From positions 372,001 to 436,000 of the forward strand of contig CAVVGZ010000007.1 in the NCBI GenBank assembly GCA_963747965.1: DNA of 64,000 nucleotides, given 5' to 3'. Made by a program: the position numbers and the translations under genes. The stretch is from CAVVGZ01 sp963747965 (lineage in GTDB: Bacteria; Chloroflexota; Anaerolineae; Anaerolineales; Anaerolineaceae). Positions 1 to 9,033 of the stretch are shown piece after piece. Below the pieces are notes generated by a model. That model saw nothing but the letters and a program-made list of their open reading frames with translations, made no database searches and was not told the DNA's origin. Every line of letters begins with the position of its first letter. Positions within the stretch are counted from its first letter, which is position 1.

Positions 1-129
1 CACACCAGCCAACCGGGAAGCAGTCAATACTGTCTGTTCAACGGCAGTATCATAAGCCTTTCCATCAGGCAGAAAAGTAATCCGGACTTTCGCGGGTGCT
101 ATGGATTTCTTGGAGATTGTATTACCCAT
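1..129 (-). CDS. N-terminus of a ferredoxin-type corrinoid-protein activator (partial, runs off the left edge)
   Basis: Only the first 43 codons are present; the gene continues leftward out of the window. The start ATG overlaps the stop of the upstream gene by 8 bases, a tight coupling. The residues, including VRITFLPDGKAYDTAV followed by a hydrophobic helix and AGV, match the opening strands of the 2Fe-2S ferredoxin domain found at the head of RACo/RamA-type reductive activators of corrinoid proteins (DUF4445/ASKHA family). Position after a methionine-synthase-activation-like gene supports this. None of the iron ligands or the ATPase part is visible, so the assignment rests on the N-terminal pattern and context. 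Confidence 0.55.
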   Translation of the reverse strand, partial: MGNTISKKSIAPAKVRITFLPDGKAYDTAVEQTVLTASRLAGV

Positions 130-853
130 GGATCAAAGACTTTCGGGATTGGTACCGGCAGTGATCTCTCATCGAACAAGAATCACAGGTCCTGCCTTTG
201 GATTTGATGTTTTTACCGATACCTATTGCCATCGAAATGGATTTCCTGGGGACCATTTGCCCGCCTTGCAGAATACGTATTTTATCTGTTGGTGGTTTTA
301 AAGAGTTAAATACATCCTCTTGACCGGTTTCTAATGGCCAATTTATTCCGCCAGGGCTGGTATGGAAAAACCCATGATCACGGTTTTGTGAATAGTGTTC
401 CTGGACCCGGTTGCAGGATCTGGCAGAAAGTTGATCGACAGCAATGGTGCCCAGTCCGTCCAATGCAAGAGAAAGCAAAGGATCGCTCTCCCATAAACCT
501 CTTCCATAAATTTCGAGTTGATTACCAATTGAAAAAATGCCAAGGATGATGATCTCGGCTTGATTAAGAGCCAAGACAATCCCCTCCCCATTGAGGGAGG
601 AACCATCCGCCAGTAAAATGCGATGGTTATCCGAAGCGGATACCGAACTTGACCTGATCCAAACAAATGGTTGCAGCAGGGGTACACCAACCTGCACTGC
701 CTGTACAGCGGTTTCGTATAGCAGTGGATTCCTCCGGCGTATGATTTCCGGATCTGCACCCTGACCATGAATGACCATTTCAGGGGTGATATCCAGGGCA
801 GGTGCCCAGTCATTTAATATTCGAAATGGGTTATCCATTTTTGGTTTAATCAA
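122..853 (-). CDS. Vitamin B12-dependent methionine synthase activation-domain-like protein
   Basis: A 243-residue protein resembling the activation domain of cobalamin-dependent methionine synthase, in the stand-alone form found near corrinoid methyltransferases. The segment around residues 165-210 has the family's SPGG..W...Q..VF motif followed by M.P.KS, which in MetH belongs to the AdoMet-binding activation region. The C-terminus carries a cysteine cluster (CDSCSMRDHC), suggesting a metal or Fe-S site. The start is a TTG that overlaps the upstream stop (TTGA); an in-frame ATG five codons later (838) is an alternative, and neither has a clear Shine-Dalgarno site. Probable role: reductive activation or handling of the corrinoid cofactor together with the neighbouring methyltransferase. 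Exact reaction is inferred. Confidence 0.7.
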   Translation of the reverse strand: MIKPKMDNPFRILNDWAPALDITPEMVIHGQGADPEIIRRRNPLLYETAVQAVQVGVPLLQPFVWIRSSSVSASDNHRILLADGSSLNGEGIVLALNQAEIIILGIFSIGNQLEIYGRGLWESDPLLSLALDGLGTIAVDQLSARSCNRVQEHYSQNRDHGFFHTSPGGINWPLETGQEDVFNSLKPPTDKIRILQGGQMVPRKSISMAIGIGKNIKSKGRTCDSCSMRDHCRYQSRKSLIHG

Positions 854-1734
854 GTGCGTTTAATCGAAGATGCAATGTGCTTTATATGATCTGGACTTGA
901 TCCGCAGCAACCCCCAATAATACTTGCTCCTGCTTCAATCCAACCTGGTGCATGGTCCCCCATAATCTCCGGCTCCAAATCATAATAAGATTCGCCCGCA
1001 TCATTTACTATGGGCATTCCCGCATTTGGTTTAAACCAGATTGGCAGACTGGTAGACATTCGTAATTTTTGGAGGTTGGTTTCATTATCAACAAGACTTT
1101 TGCCGCAATTTATTCCTAAAACCTGAACTCCCATGGATGAAAATTTTTCGGCCATTTGTTCAGGCTTAATACCCATCATCGTCCTGGCACCGCGATCATA
1201 ACTGAATGAGACAATAACCGGTAAAGATGTTGCAGATTTTGCTCCGTGAACCGCAGCAGCCGCTTCGGCAAGATCATACTGCGTTTCTATCAGTAAAAAA
1301 TCCACTCCATTTGTTGCAAGAATTTTTGCCTGTTCGTAAAAGTTTTGGGTAACCTGGCCTTCTTCTAAGGGACCTAATGGTTGAATTAACTTACCGGTTG
1401 GTCCCATGGAACCAGCAATAAATACTGGTTTCCCCACCGAGGCTTTCCGGGCGATTTCCACGGCTTTCTGGTTGATTATGGCTGTTTTATCGCCAAGGTT
1501 ATGCTGTTCCAGCCGTAACCTGGATCCTCCAAATGTACAGGTGAGGATGATATCCGATCCAGCATTGATGAATTCTGCATGCAGGTTAAGAATTTCCTGT
1601 GGTTTTTCCAATACCCATAACTCTGGTGGTACACCCGGTGTTAGACCGCGCTTTTGCAGGTTAGTACCAGTTGCCCCATCCGCGATTAAGATATTTCCTT
1701 CATTAATTTGTTCAAGAAAATTAGAATCTGTCAT
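850..1734 (-). CDS. Homocysteine S-methyltransferase domain protein
   Basis: A 294-residue stand-alone homocysteine-binding TIM barrel of the BHMT/MetH N-terminal type. It opens with IADGATGTNL, the family's DGAMGT-like first strand. Zinc-thiolate ligands are visible as GINCG (about residue 210) and GGCCG (about 275), the expected three-cysteine set. Length matches the isolated domain, so the cobalamin, folate and activation domains of full MetH are absent here. A good Shine-Dalgarno site (AAGGAG) precedes the ATG. It is the first gene of a minus-strand operon with an activation-domain-like protein and a ferredoxin-type activator. The likely job is methyl transfer from a methyl-corrinoid protein to homocysteine; the methyl donor protein is not in the window. 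Confidence 0.85.
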   Translation of the reverse strand: MTDSNFLEQINEGNILIADGATGTNLQKRGLTPGVPPELWVLEKPQEILNLHAEFINAGSDIILTCTFGGSRLRLEQHNLGDKTAIINQKAVEIARKASVGKPVFIAGSMGPTGKLIQPLGPLEEGQVTQNFYEQAKILATNGVDFLLIETQYDLAEAAAAVHGAKSATSLPVIVSFSYDRGARTMMGIKPEQMAEKFSSMGVQVLGINCGKSLVDNETNLQKLRMSTSLPIWFKPNAGMPIVNDAGESYYDLEPEIMGDHAPGWIEAGASIIGGCCGSSPDHIKHIASSIKRT

Positions 1735-1877
1735 CCAATTTCTCCTTATATTTTTCCATTGTTTGTATTATACAACGGTAAAAGTAATGAATTACATTGG
1801 GCATTGACTCAAATGCCGGGATAAAAGATTAGAAAAAACAAGCGTATTGGATATTATTGGTAAAAATACTAATTAAC

Positions 1878-1906
1878 TTGACAACGAAATATCAAATTGT
1901 TATTAT
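1878..1906 (+). promoter_or_regulatory. Sigma-70-type promoter upstream of the GntR-family gene
   Basis: TTGACA at 1878-1883 and TATTAT at 1901-1906 with a 17-base spacer form a near-consensus promoter directed at the regulator gene starting at 2063. The rest of the 328-base divergent gap (1735-2062) holds the short leader of the minus-strand operon, a weak CCTGCA/TGCAGG inverted repeat at 1957-1988 and nothing else I recognise. Confidence 0.65.
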
Positions 1907-2062
1907 CATCTTAATAACTGATGTTCTGGTATATACTTGAGACTAAGAAAACAAGACCTGCACAAACCCGGGAAAAAACTTTTGCAGGCCTTTGGATATT
2001 TATGAAAAGTACCTGGCAAGGATCTAAATATATATCATTTTTTTAACAAATAGGCAGAAAAA

Positions 2063-2750
2063 GTGGAAAAAGACAACCTGGTTAGAGATGATCTGACTGA
2101 TCGAGTCATTGACCGGATACAAAAAATGATCTGGTCCGGTGAAATTGTCCCAGGCGGATTATTACCACCACAGAGAGAGCTAGCCGAAAAATTTGGAGTT
2201 GGACTTTCAACAATCCGGGAAGCAATTAAAAGCTCTCTCACATGTCGGCATGGTTGAAGTTACTCCAGGGAGAGGTACAATCATCCTTCCTGATGCAATG
2301 AAAATTCTCTCCAGTGAAAAAGCTTTTCGCTCCAATTTTTCTGATGTAGATCCTGAGGTATTCTATGAAGCAAGGGGAGTGGTTGAGACAGCCCTGACGG
2401 AGATGACTTTACAGCGAGCAACCCAGGAAGAAATTCAAGAACTCCAGGGTATCCTAATGGAGATGGGAAGTGCTCAGGTACAAGGGGATGTTGATAAATT
2501 CTCCAAAGCAGATATCCGTTTCCACCTGGCTGTTGCCAAAGCCTCAAAGAATGAAGTCCTTGAAAAAATGTATTATTTAATCCTCAATATAATTAAAGAG
2601 ATGATCCATAAATCCAATGAAAAACCTGATGGGATGGCTTATACCTATCAAATCCATCAAGAGATTCTTGCCGGGATTATTGCCAAAGATCCAAAACTAA
2701 CTCAACAAGCAACAAATCCAATTAAGTATAAAAAGTTGTCCCAATTATGA
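2063..2750 (+). pseudogene. GntR/FadR-family transcriptional regulator interrupted by a one-base frameshift
   Basis: The first frame (GTG at 2063) encodes a classic GntR winged helix, with LPPQRELAEKFGVGLSTIRE, and then ends early. Reading continues one frame over as ALSHVGMVEVTPGRGT, the standard continuation of the wing, and runs into an FCD-type ligand domain with RFHLAVAKAS and a late HQEIL motif. Removing one A from the AAAA run at 2228-2231 restores a single protein of about 229 residues. The C-terminal end after AKDP also departs from the family pattern. FadR-type regulators bind small organic acids or related ligands and commonly repress the adjacent catabolic operon, which fits the genes that follow. 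It could be a real pseudogene or a sequence error. Confidence 0.8.
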
Positions 2751-2845
2751 GACAAGAATTAGTATTTTTTTATTAATAATTTTAAGGAACCCATTTTATA
2801 GGTAATCCCTCCAGACAAAAACCTGATGATGAGGAGTTTTAATCG

Positions 2846-4126
2846 ATGAAGGATACAGCACCACAAGAAAATCGTACAATCCATTTGGAAAGGTCCACGC
2901 GTGCAGTTGAATCCAAAGGGGATTCCCTTGTTACCAGCCTGTTTACATTTTCAAAGGCTGAAAGGGAAGAAATTTTTGCAAAATTGAATTCCATCATTAT
3001 GGAAAATGATCTGGATATACTAATCCTCTCTGATCCTGATAATTTCACCTATGCAACCGGGGTGGACTTACCATATGCGGAAAACTATCCGCACAAATTG
3101 GTGATGGCTGTGATTAGCCGGGATGAGAAGAAGCATGCTGTTTTTTGTGAACCGGATTGGGTAGACCTGGTAAAAGACCAGGGTTGGGAAGGAATGGTAA
3201 AGCCCTTCACTTTTCAGAAAAATGGCTCTTACCTTACCCTTATTGAAAAGTTGAATGAATATTTGGATAATTATCTGCAACCGAATGCAAGAATTGGTGT
3301 GGATGATGACCTGTGGCCCCAAAAATTAGTTGACACCATCAATACTCCTCATAGATACCAGTTGATCCCTATCACCAAGCATGTAAATGATGTGCGCATG
3401 ATTAAAACAAAGGCGGAATTACGGCTTTTAGAGGAGGCATGCCGGCAAACAGATCGTGCGATTATCAGTGCTTTAAACCACTCCGAAGGAAACGTTCACG
3501 ATCCTTTAGGCTACGATCTTTGGGAATTTACGGAACGTATCCGTGTCCATGTAGGCGAGTTTGGCGGCTCTGGTACGGGTAATTTGGTTACATTGCAGGG
3601 AGATGAAATGAGCCTCCTTTACAAACCGCCGTCAGGAATTTTTGAAGAAGGTGAGTGGATTCGGTGTGAAATAACGAATCACCATCGTGGATACTGGTCA
3701 AGTGGAGGCCGGGTTTTTGTTGTTGGACATCCATCAAAAGAACAGGTCAAAATCTATGAGGAATATATTTCCCTGAAAAATTCTGCTATAGAATGGCTTT
3801 GCGCTGGAAGAATGTGCAGTGAGGTTTATGGTCATATCGAAGAATTATCCGCTCAAGAAGGAATAAACATATTTAAAGAATCCGGTTTTGGGCATGGAAT
3901 TGGAGTAAGTGAAAGAGAGGCTCCATATTTGAGCCAGGATGATCAAACAGTCCTGCAGCCTGGAATGGTTGTTGTTCTGGAAATCTACTTAAAAACCGAA
4001 AGTGGAGAATTGATTTGTTCAAAAGATGCATTTGAAATTACCGCTCATTCTCCCAGACTGTTGAGCTGGTATAAAAATTGGGATCAACTGTATACCCTAA
4101 TTGGGAATTCTGCACGTCATGGCTAA
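2846..4126 (+). CDS. M24-fold (creatinase/aminopeptidase P-like) protein with degenerate metal site
   Basis: A 426-residue protein with a creatinase-type N-terminal domain (about 40-180) and a pita-bread M24 catalytic domain (about 190-405). Compared with the five metal ligands of M24 aminopeptidases, His350 (GFGHGIG) and Glu379 remain, but the first Asp is Glu275, the second Asp is Ser286 (GYWSSGGR) and the last Glu is Lys393. It is therefore unlikely to be an ordinary dinuclear metallopeptidase; creatinase itself shows that this fold can hydrolyse C-N bonds without metal. A GAGGAG Shine-Dalgarno site precedes the ATG. It sits in a row with a paralogue 18 bases downstream and peptide-type transporter genes. 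The substrate is not known. Confidence 0.75.
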   Translation: MKDTAPQENRTIHLERSTRAVESKGDSLVTSLFTFSKAEREEIFAKLNSIIMENDLDILILSDPDNFTYATGVDLPYAENYPHKLVMAVISRDEKKHAVFCEPDWVDLVKDQGWEGMVKPFTFQKNGSYLTLIEKLNEYLDNYLQPNARIGVDDDLWPQKLVDTINTPHRYQLIPITKHVNDVRMIKTKAELRLLEEACRQTDRAIISALNHSEGNVHDPLGYDLWEFTERIRVHVGEFGGSGTGNLVTLQGDEMSLLYKPPSGIFEEGEWIRCEITNHHRGYWSSGGRVFVVGHPSKEQVKIYEEYISLKNSAIEWLCAGRMCSEVYGHIEELSAQEGINIFKESGFGHGIGVSEREAPYLSQDDQTVLQPGMVVVLEIYLKTESGELICSKDAFEITAHSPRLLSWYKNWDQLYTLIGNSARHG

Positions 4127-4144
4127 AAATAGGATAGGTAGAGC

Positions 4145-5317
4145 ATGAAATATCTTGGAATTAAAGAAAAAATACTTGAAGGAATAAATAATTCCGATTT
4201 TGACGCAATTGTTATCAATGGACCAGATAATATACAGTTTCTGAGCGGGATTTTTCTCCCATTTTCAAATTCCCGACGGGGCCAGAAAATAATTATTTTC
4301 TGGCCAAAAGAGGATGATCCGGTATTGATCTGTCCGGCTGAATGGGAATCATCAATCCGGAATTCCACCTGGATCAATCAAATTCTGCCATACAATGCTA
4401 GCAGTGACCGGATGGAAGGAATTGTACATTTACTGAAAGGGGAGATAAACAATCTCACGGCAAAGGTTCCAAAAATTGGGATTGATAAAGAAAAAATATC
4501 CCATAACCTCTTTTCCATTTTGGAGGAAACAATAAAACCTGCGGATTGGGATTCTTGTGATGAGTGGATTAATCTTTTGCGGATGGTTAAAACGGTACAC
4601 GAATTGGAGCATTTGGAGAAAATTGCCCTGGACACCGATCATGGTATTAATGGAGCGATTCATCATGTAACCATCGACCGGTATCAAACAGCATTGACGT
4701 TGGCTGAGGAAATTCGGGTCCATACTACAGAAAGGGAGTTGGATCTGGTAGGGTACCATGCGACTTCCCATGTGGCGGCCGGGAACGACACAAAAAGGAT
4801 CTGGCCAATGCCGCCAGTTTTTGGATATTCGCGCACCCGTGCATTTAAAGAAGGAGACCTGGTAAGGATGCGAATGCAAGCATGCCGTAACGGGTATTGG
4901 TCGGATGCGACCCGCATCATGACTGCTGGAGAACCAACATCAGCGCAGAATGAGATTTACCAGCAGTGGACGACCGTGAGGAATTGGATTGCTGAAGGAT
5001 TACGGCCTGGTCTCGCAATTAACAAAATTTATAAAAGTGCCTTGAAAAACGCCGATGATGCAGGGATACCCTTGTTATCGGATATTCCTTTTGGTCATGG
5101 TGTTGGCGTGACACCCGAAGAACCGCCATTCATTTCAGATAGTGATGAGACGATATTGTTACCCAATATGATCCTGGTAGTTTGCCCGATCATTAAAGCA
5201 AACGATGGCACATATTTTTGGATGAAGGATACGATAGTTATTACGGAATCCGGCTGCAGGACGGTTGGATGGTACAAGGATTGGCGAGAACCATACATTC
5301 CAATAGCAAGCATCTGA
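4145..5317 (+). CDS. Second M24-fold protein with lost metal ligands (paralogue of the upstream gene)
   Basis: A 390-residue M24/creatinase-fold protein, similar in layout to its upstream neighbour but with different losses. The second metal Asp is kept (Asp254 in GYWSDATR) and so is His318 (PFGHGVGV), while the first Asp is Arg243, the Glu of the EP motif is Cys347 (VVCP) and the final Glu is Lys361. The two paralogues thus keep complementary subsets of ligands, which suggests a heteromer or a non-metal activity rather than two peptidases. It is followed after 7 bases by the first permease gene, so it is almost certainly co-transcribed with the transporter. Function inferred only to fold level. 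Confidence 0.75.
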   Translation: MKYLGIKEKILEGINNSDFDAIVINGPDNIQFLSGIFLPFSNSRRGQKIIIFWPKEDDPVLICPAEWESSIRNSTWINQILPYNASSDRMEGIVHLLKGEINNLTAKVPKIGIDKEKISHNLFSILEETIKPADWDSCDEWINLLRMVKTVHELEHLEKIALDTDHGINGAIHHVTIDRYQTALTLAEEIRVHTTERELDLVGYHATSHVAAGNDTKRIWPMPPVFGYSRTRAFKEGDLVRMRMQACRNGYWSDATRIMTAGEPTSAQNEIYQQWTTVRNWIAEGLRPGLAINKIYKSALKNADDAGIPLLSDIPFGHGVGVTPEEPPFISDSDETILLPNMILVVCPIIKANDGTYFWMKDTIVITESGCRTVGWYKDWREPYIPIASI

Positions 5318-5324
5318 GGAGAAA

Positions 5325-6260
5325 ATGTCACGATTTATCTTCATACGCGTCATAGGATTGTTTTTTACACTATTTTTTCTGACGCTGGCAGTGTTTTTAA
5401 TGATGCATTCCATTCCAGGGGGACCTTTTGATCTGGAAGGTGGGGAAAGGGGAATGCCTATGCCCGAAGCAGTTAGGAAAGAGATCCTCAAACAAGCTGG
5501 ATTGGACAAACCTGTCCCCATTCAATACATTAATTACGTTTGGAAAGCAATGCATCTTGATTTTGGACAATCCTTTGCCAGGCCGAATGAAACCGTCATT
5601 CAATTGATTGGACGAACCTGGCTTGAATCCTTTAAATTAGGAATGGTCGTTTTCACACTTGCTCTTATAGTAGGACTTTTGTTGGGTATCTATGCTGCCC
5701 TAAACCAAAATACCCCAATTGACTATGTAACCACTTCCATGGCAGTAGGAGGAACAGTGTTCCCAAACTTTGTGGTTGCTGTTGTACTCGTTGTTATCTT
5801 TGGGGTTTTACTTAAATGGCTTCCAACCAGCGGTTGGGAGGGGCCAAAATATTGGATCATGCCAGTAATTGCATTTTCACTCTTGCCAATGAGCCAGATC
5901 GCCCGCTATACACGATCATCCATGATTGAAGTGCTTGGGGAAGATTACGTCAGAACTGCTCATGCTAAAGGATTGAGCGGAAGGAGTGTTGTAATCCGGC
6001 ACTGTTTAAAAAATGCCTTGATCCCAATTATTACAATTCTTGGACCAATTTTTGCGGATGTGATTACCGGATCCTTTTATATTGAGACGATTTTCCGGAT
6101 TCCCGGACTGGGGTCATTCTTCACTTCCAGCATTTTCAACAGGGACTACACCATGATCATGGGAACCACCATACTTCTGGCAATGCTGCTCAGCGTGGTC
6201 AATTTGATCACGGATATACTTTATGCATACATCGATCCTCGGATTCAATACGGGAATTAG
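5325..6260 (+). CDS. Peptide/nickel-type ABC transporter permease (DppB-like)
   Basis: A 311-residue inner-membrane permease of the DppB/OppB family. An N-terminal membrane anchor (residues 5-27) is followed by the periplasmic segment with IPGGPF and five further membrane spans. The EAA loop that contacts the ATPase is visible as EDYVRTAHAKGLSGRSV (about 205-221), and the protein ends with the family's YAYIDPRI. It follows the second M24 gene by 7 bases and precedes the DppC-like gene by 10. It would import a small peptide-like or amide compound taken up by the binding lipoprotein encoded at 7247. No DppD/DppF ATPase gene is present in the window. Confidence 0.9.
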   Translation: MSRFIFIRVIGLFFTLFFLTLAVFLMMHSIPGGPFDLEGGERGMPMPEAVRKEILKQAGLDKPVPIQYINYVWKAMHLDFGQSFARPNETVIQLIGRTWLESFKLGMVVFTLALIVGLLLGIYAALNQNTPIDYVTTSMAVGGTVFPNFVVAVVLVVIFGVLLKWLPTSGWEGPKYWIMPVIAFSLLPMSQIARYTRSSMIEVLGEDYVRTAHAKGLSGRSVVIRHCLKNALIPIITILGPIFADVITGSFYIETIFRIPGLGSFFTSSIFNRDYTMIMGTTILLAMLLSVVNLITDILYAYIDPRIQYGN

Positions 6261-6270
6261 GAAGGGATTA

Positions 6271-7152
6271 ATGCTTACACAAAAAAAGTTTCGGGCAGCC
6301 CTTAAAAAACGAGGATTCTGGCAGGATGCCATCTATCGGTTTTCTAAAAATAAGATGGCCGTTTTTGGTCTCATATCCTCATTTATTTTGATTTTTGTAA
6401 CAATACTTTCCCCGGTTATTGCACCATATCCATTTGAGAAGCAGGATTATTCAGCCATAGGTGAAGGACCATCTTTCAAGCACCCGATGGGTACCGATTT
6501 GCTTGGGAGAGATATGCTGAGCAGGATTCTTTACGGCGGTTTGGTTTCCATCAGTATTGGATTGCTTGTCCAGGCGTCTGCGTTAGTAATCGGATTGCCC
6601 CTTGGTGCGGTGGCAGGATACTATGGTGGTTACGTAGATCTGGCTGTAACCAGGTTGGTTGATTTCTTCATGGCATTTCCAAGTTTAATGCTGGCAATAC
6701 TCATCATGGTTGCCCTTGGACCCGGGTATTCCAATGTATTTATTGCCATGGCGATCGTAGCCTGGCCGCCCATCTGCAGGCTGGTACGCGGTCAATTCCT
6801 TACCCTGCGTCAGCGGGATTATGTGCTGGCATCCCGTTCCATCGGCGTATCCAACAGGAGAGAAATATTTAATCACATTCTGCCCAATTCCATTGCACCG
6901 GTGATTGTGGCAGTTACGGTAGGGATACCTGCAGCTATTTTTCGCGAAGCAGGATTAAGTTTTCTTGGTATCGGCGTTGTTCCCCCGACACCCAGCTGGG
7001 GTCAAATGGTAGGGGAGTATTACCTGGCAATCCAGGCATACTGGCATTTGCCTGTATTTCCTGCACTAACATTGGGTTTTGCCATCCTGGCTTTTACTTT
7101 TGTTGGTGATGGAATACAGGATGCGCTTTCACCAAGAGGAGTTGATAGATAA
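6271..7152 (+). CDS. Peptide/nickel-type ABC transporter permease (DppC-like)
   Basis: A 293-residue DppC/OppC-family permease. I chose ATG 6271, which has AGGAAGGG upstream and avoids overlapping the previous gene; a longer frame opens at 6223 inside that gene. The family signature HPMGTDLLGRDMLSRILYG occurs near residue 70, and the EAA loop reads RDYVLASRSIGVSNRREI. The C-terminus ends in DALSPRG as expected. It pairs with the DppB-like subunit just upstream to form the membrane channel. After it comes a 94-base gap containing a strong purine-rich Shine-Dalgarno-like stretch near 7164 with no open frame, then the binding protein. Confidence 0.9.
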   Translation: MLTQKKFRAALKKRGFWQDAIYRFSKNKMAVFGLISSFILIFVTILSPVIAPYPFEKQDYSAIGEGPSFKHPMGTDLLGRDMLSRILYGGLVSISIGLLVQASALVIGLPLGAVAGYYGGYVDLAVTRLVDFFMAFPSLMLAILIMVALGPGYSNVFIAMAIVAWPPICRLVRGQFLTLRQRDYVLASRSIGVSNRREIFNHILPNSIAPVIVAVTVGIPAAIFREAGLSFLGIGVVPPTPSWGQMVGEYYLAIQAYWHLPVFPALTLGFAILAFTFVGDGIQDALSPRGVDR

Positions 7153-7246
7153 TTTTTTCATCAGGAGGTGAAGAAAAAAAAACTGACAGATATTTAAAGT
7201 AAACAAAATAAATTAAAACAATATCTTATTAGGAGAAGGGATTACG

Positions 7247-9016
7247 ATGAAAACAAAGTGGTATCAGCTTTTTGGTTTATTGATCGTCACAGTGTTGCTT
7301 CTTACATCCTGTGCACCTGCAGCACCGCAGGTGGTTACTGTCCAGGAAACCGTAGAAGTAATCAAGGAAGTAGAAGTCGAAGTTGAAAAAGTAGTCGAAG
7401 TGGAAAAAGGTCCTGTAACAAATATCTGGGGGAAAGCCATGCCAGTGGATGCTGCCCCGCCGGAAGAACAGGTATTAACGCTTCCATGTGTGGAAGGGAA
7501 ACACATGGACATTGCTGCCAGTTTCTATGAAACCAGCAAATCCTGCGGAGCGGTTTTCCTTTGGGAACGCCTGGTTATGATGGATGTCAATAATAAACCT
7601 GTTCCTGGTGTTGCTACTGACTGGAGTCTCTCGGAAGATGGACTAACCTGGACTTTCAATTTACGCAAGGATGCAAAGTGGAGCGATGGATCACCGGTAA
7701 CCGCTGGGGATTTTGAATATTCTCTAAAGCGCCAATTGACCCCGGCGACGGGCGGCAGCTTCACTTGGTTCTACAGTGATATCAAGAATGCCAATAAAGT
7801 GGTAAATGGGGAAGTAGACCCCGAAGAACTGGGCGTAAAGGCTGTGGATGATTACACCCTGGAAATTACAACTGAGGCGAAAACCCTTTACCTTCCTGAG
7901 ATCATGGCATTCCCGACAAGTGCTCCAGTACCAAAGAAAGTTGTAGAGGAAGTGGGAGCCAATTGGTCCATGGATCCAGCAACTGCACTTTCAAACGGTC
8001 CCTGGAAGATGACAAAATACGAACCAGGCAGAGAGATTGTGCTTGAGCCGAATGAATTCTATGTTGGTGAACATGCACCTTACATCCAAAAATTCATCTT
8101 CAAACCAAGCGATGGTAAAAATGACTTCCCGGCTTACCAGGCAGGTGAAGTGGATGGTTTATTTGCTGACCAGGATATAACCCCTGTAACCCCGGTAACC
8201 TACCGATATGTAAAGGAAGATCCAAATCTGCGAAGAGAACTGTATGCGTTCCCGTATTTTGCCTCACGTTATATTTATGTTGATCCTACCGTCAAACCAT
8301 TTGATGATATCAAAGTACGGCAGGCTCTAGCCCATGCCATCGATCGTGATGCATTAATCCAGGTTATTTATGACGGCCTTGGGGATCCCTCCTATGGATT
8401 ACTGCCAGTAGGATTCCCGTCCTATGTTCCGGATGCCCTCAACAAATACCAGGAATTGGATGTTGAACTGGCAAAATCTTTACTTGCCGAAGCTGGTTAT
8501 CCGGGCGGGGCAGGTTTCCCGGAAATTGAGCTGGCAGTCAAGACTGACGACGAAACAAAAGTAAGAACTGCAGAAATGGTCCAGGCAATGTTCAAGGAAA
8601 ACCTTGGGATTGATATTAAATTGCGGCCGCTGGATGCAGATATTTATAATGTTGAAAGGGGAGAAGGCAAGATTGATTTTGGTATCGATAACTGGGAGTA
8701 TGATTACGTGGATCCTTCCAACTTCCTGAACATCTTCAATCCGAATCTCGGACGTCATAAGGATTGGAACAATGCGGAATACAATGAACTGACAGAGAAG
8801 GCAGCCGGTTGGGATAATCCTGAGGAACGCACCAAAATGTACGAGGATGCCAACGAACTGCTGAGCAAAGAAGTTGGTGCGCTTTTCCTGTACCATTGGG
8901 GTCATGCCCAAATGTGGAAGCCCTGGGTAAAGGGACTATCGGTCAATGAACTTGGCTATTCCCGTGTACCCTACTATCACCTTGGCATGCATAATGTTTA
9001 TGTAACGCCTAAATAA
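7247..9016 (+). CDS. ABC transporter substrate-binding lipoprotein, family 5
   Basis: A 589-residue extracellular solute-binding protein of the peptide/nickel family. The signal peptide ends in a lipobox LLTSC with the lipidated cysteine at residue 22. It is followed by a charged valine/glutamate repeat stalk (about 33-55), a style common in Chloroflexota binding proteins. The mature part has the family 5 pattern: DWSLSEDGLTWTFNLR, W.DG.PVTA.DF, and later VRQALAHAIDRD. A good site (AGGAG) precedes the ATG. It should capture the operon's substrate outside the membrane and hand it to the two permeases encoded just upstream. The stable hairpin right after the stop may raise its transcript level over the enzymes downstream. 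Confidence 0.92.
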   Translation: MKTKWYQLFGLLIVTVLLLTSCAPAAPQVVTVQETVEVIKEVEVEVEKVVEVEKGPVTNIWGKAMPVDAAPPEEQVLTLPCVEGKHMDIAASFYETSKSCGAVFLWERLVMMDVNNKPVPGVATDWSLSEDGLTWTFNLRKDAKWSDGSPVTAGDFEYSLKRQLTPATGGSFTWFYSDIKNANKVVNGEVDPEELGVKAVDDYTLEITTEAKTLYLPEIMAFPTSAPVPKKVVEEVGANWSMDPATALSNGPWKMTKYEPGREIVLEPNEFYVGEHAPYIQKFIFKPSDGKNDFPAYQAGEVDGLFADQDITPVTPVTYRYVKEDPNLRRELYAFPYFASRYIYVDPTVKPFDDIKVRQALAHAIDRDALIQVIYDGLGDPSYGLLPVGFPSYVPDALNKYQELDVELAKSLLAEAGYPGGAGFPEIELAVKTDDETKVRTAEMVQAMFKENLGIDIKLRPLDADIYNVERGEGKIDFGIDNWEYDYVDPSNFLNIFNPNLGRHKDWNNAEYNELTEKAAGWDNPEERTKMYEDANELLSKEVGALFLYHWGHAQMWKPWVKGLSVNELGYSRVPYYHLGMHNVYVTPK

Positions 9017-9033
9017 TCTTCAAATTAATAACA

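Noticed and set aside
334..549. Plus-strand frames opposite the corrinoid operon (101-301, 334-549, 1406-1807)
   Set aside because: They are shadows of well-supported minus-strand genes.
2225..2235. Programmed -1 frameshift at A AAA G in the GntR gene
   Set aside because: The second half lies in the +1 frame, so a -1 slip would lead to the wrong frame; a plain one-base indel fits better.
7160..7200. Very strong Shine-Dalgarno-like AGGAGGTGA between the permease and binding-protein genes
   Set aside because: The only frame behind it is about nine codons, lysine-rich, with no sign of being an attenuation peptide.
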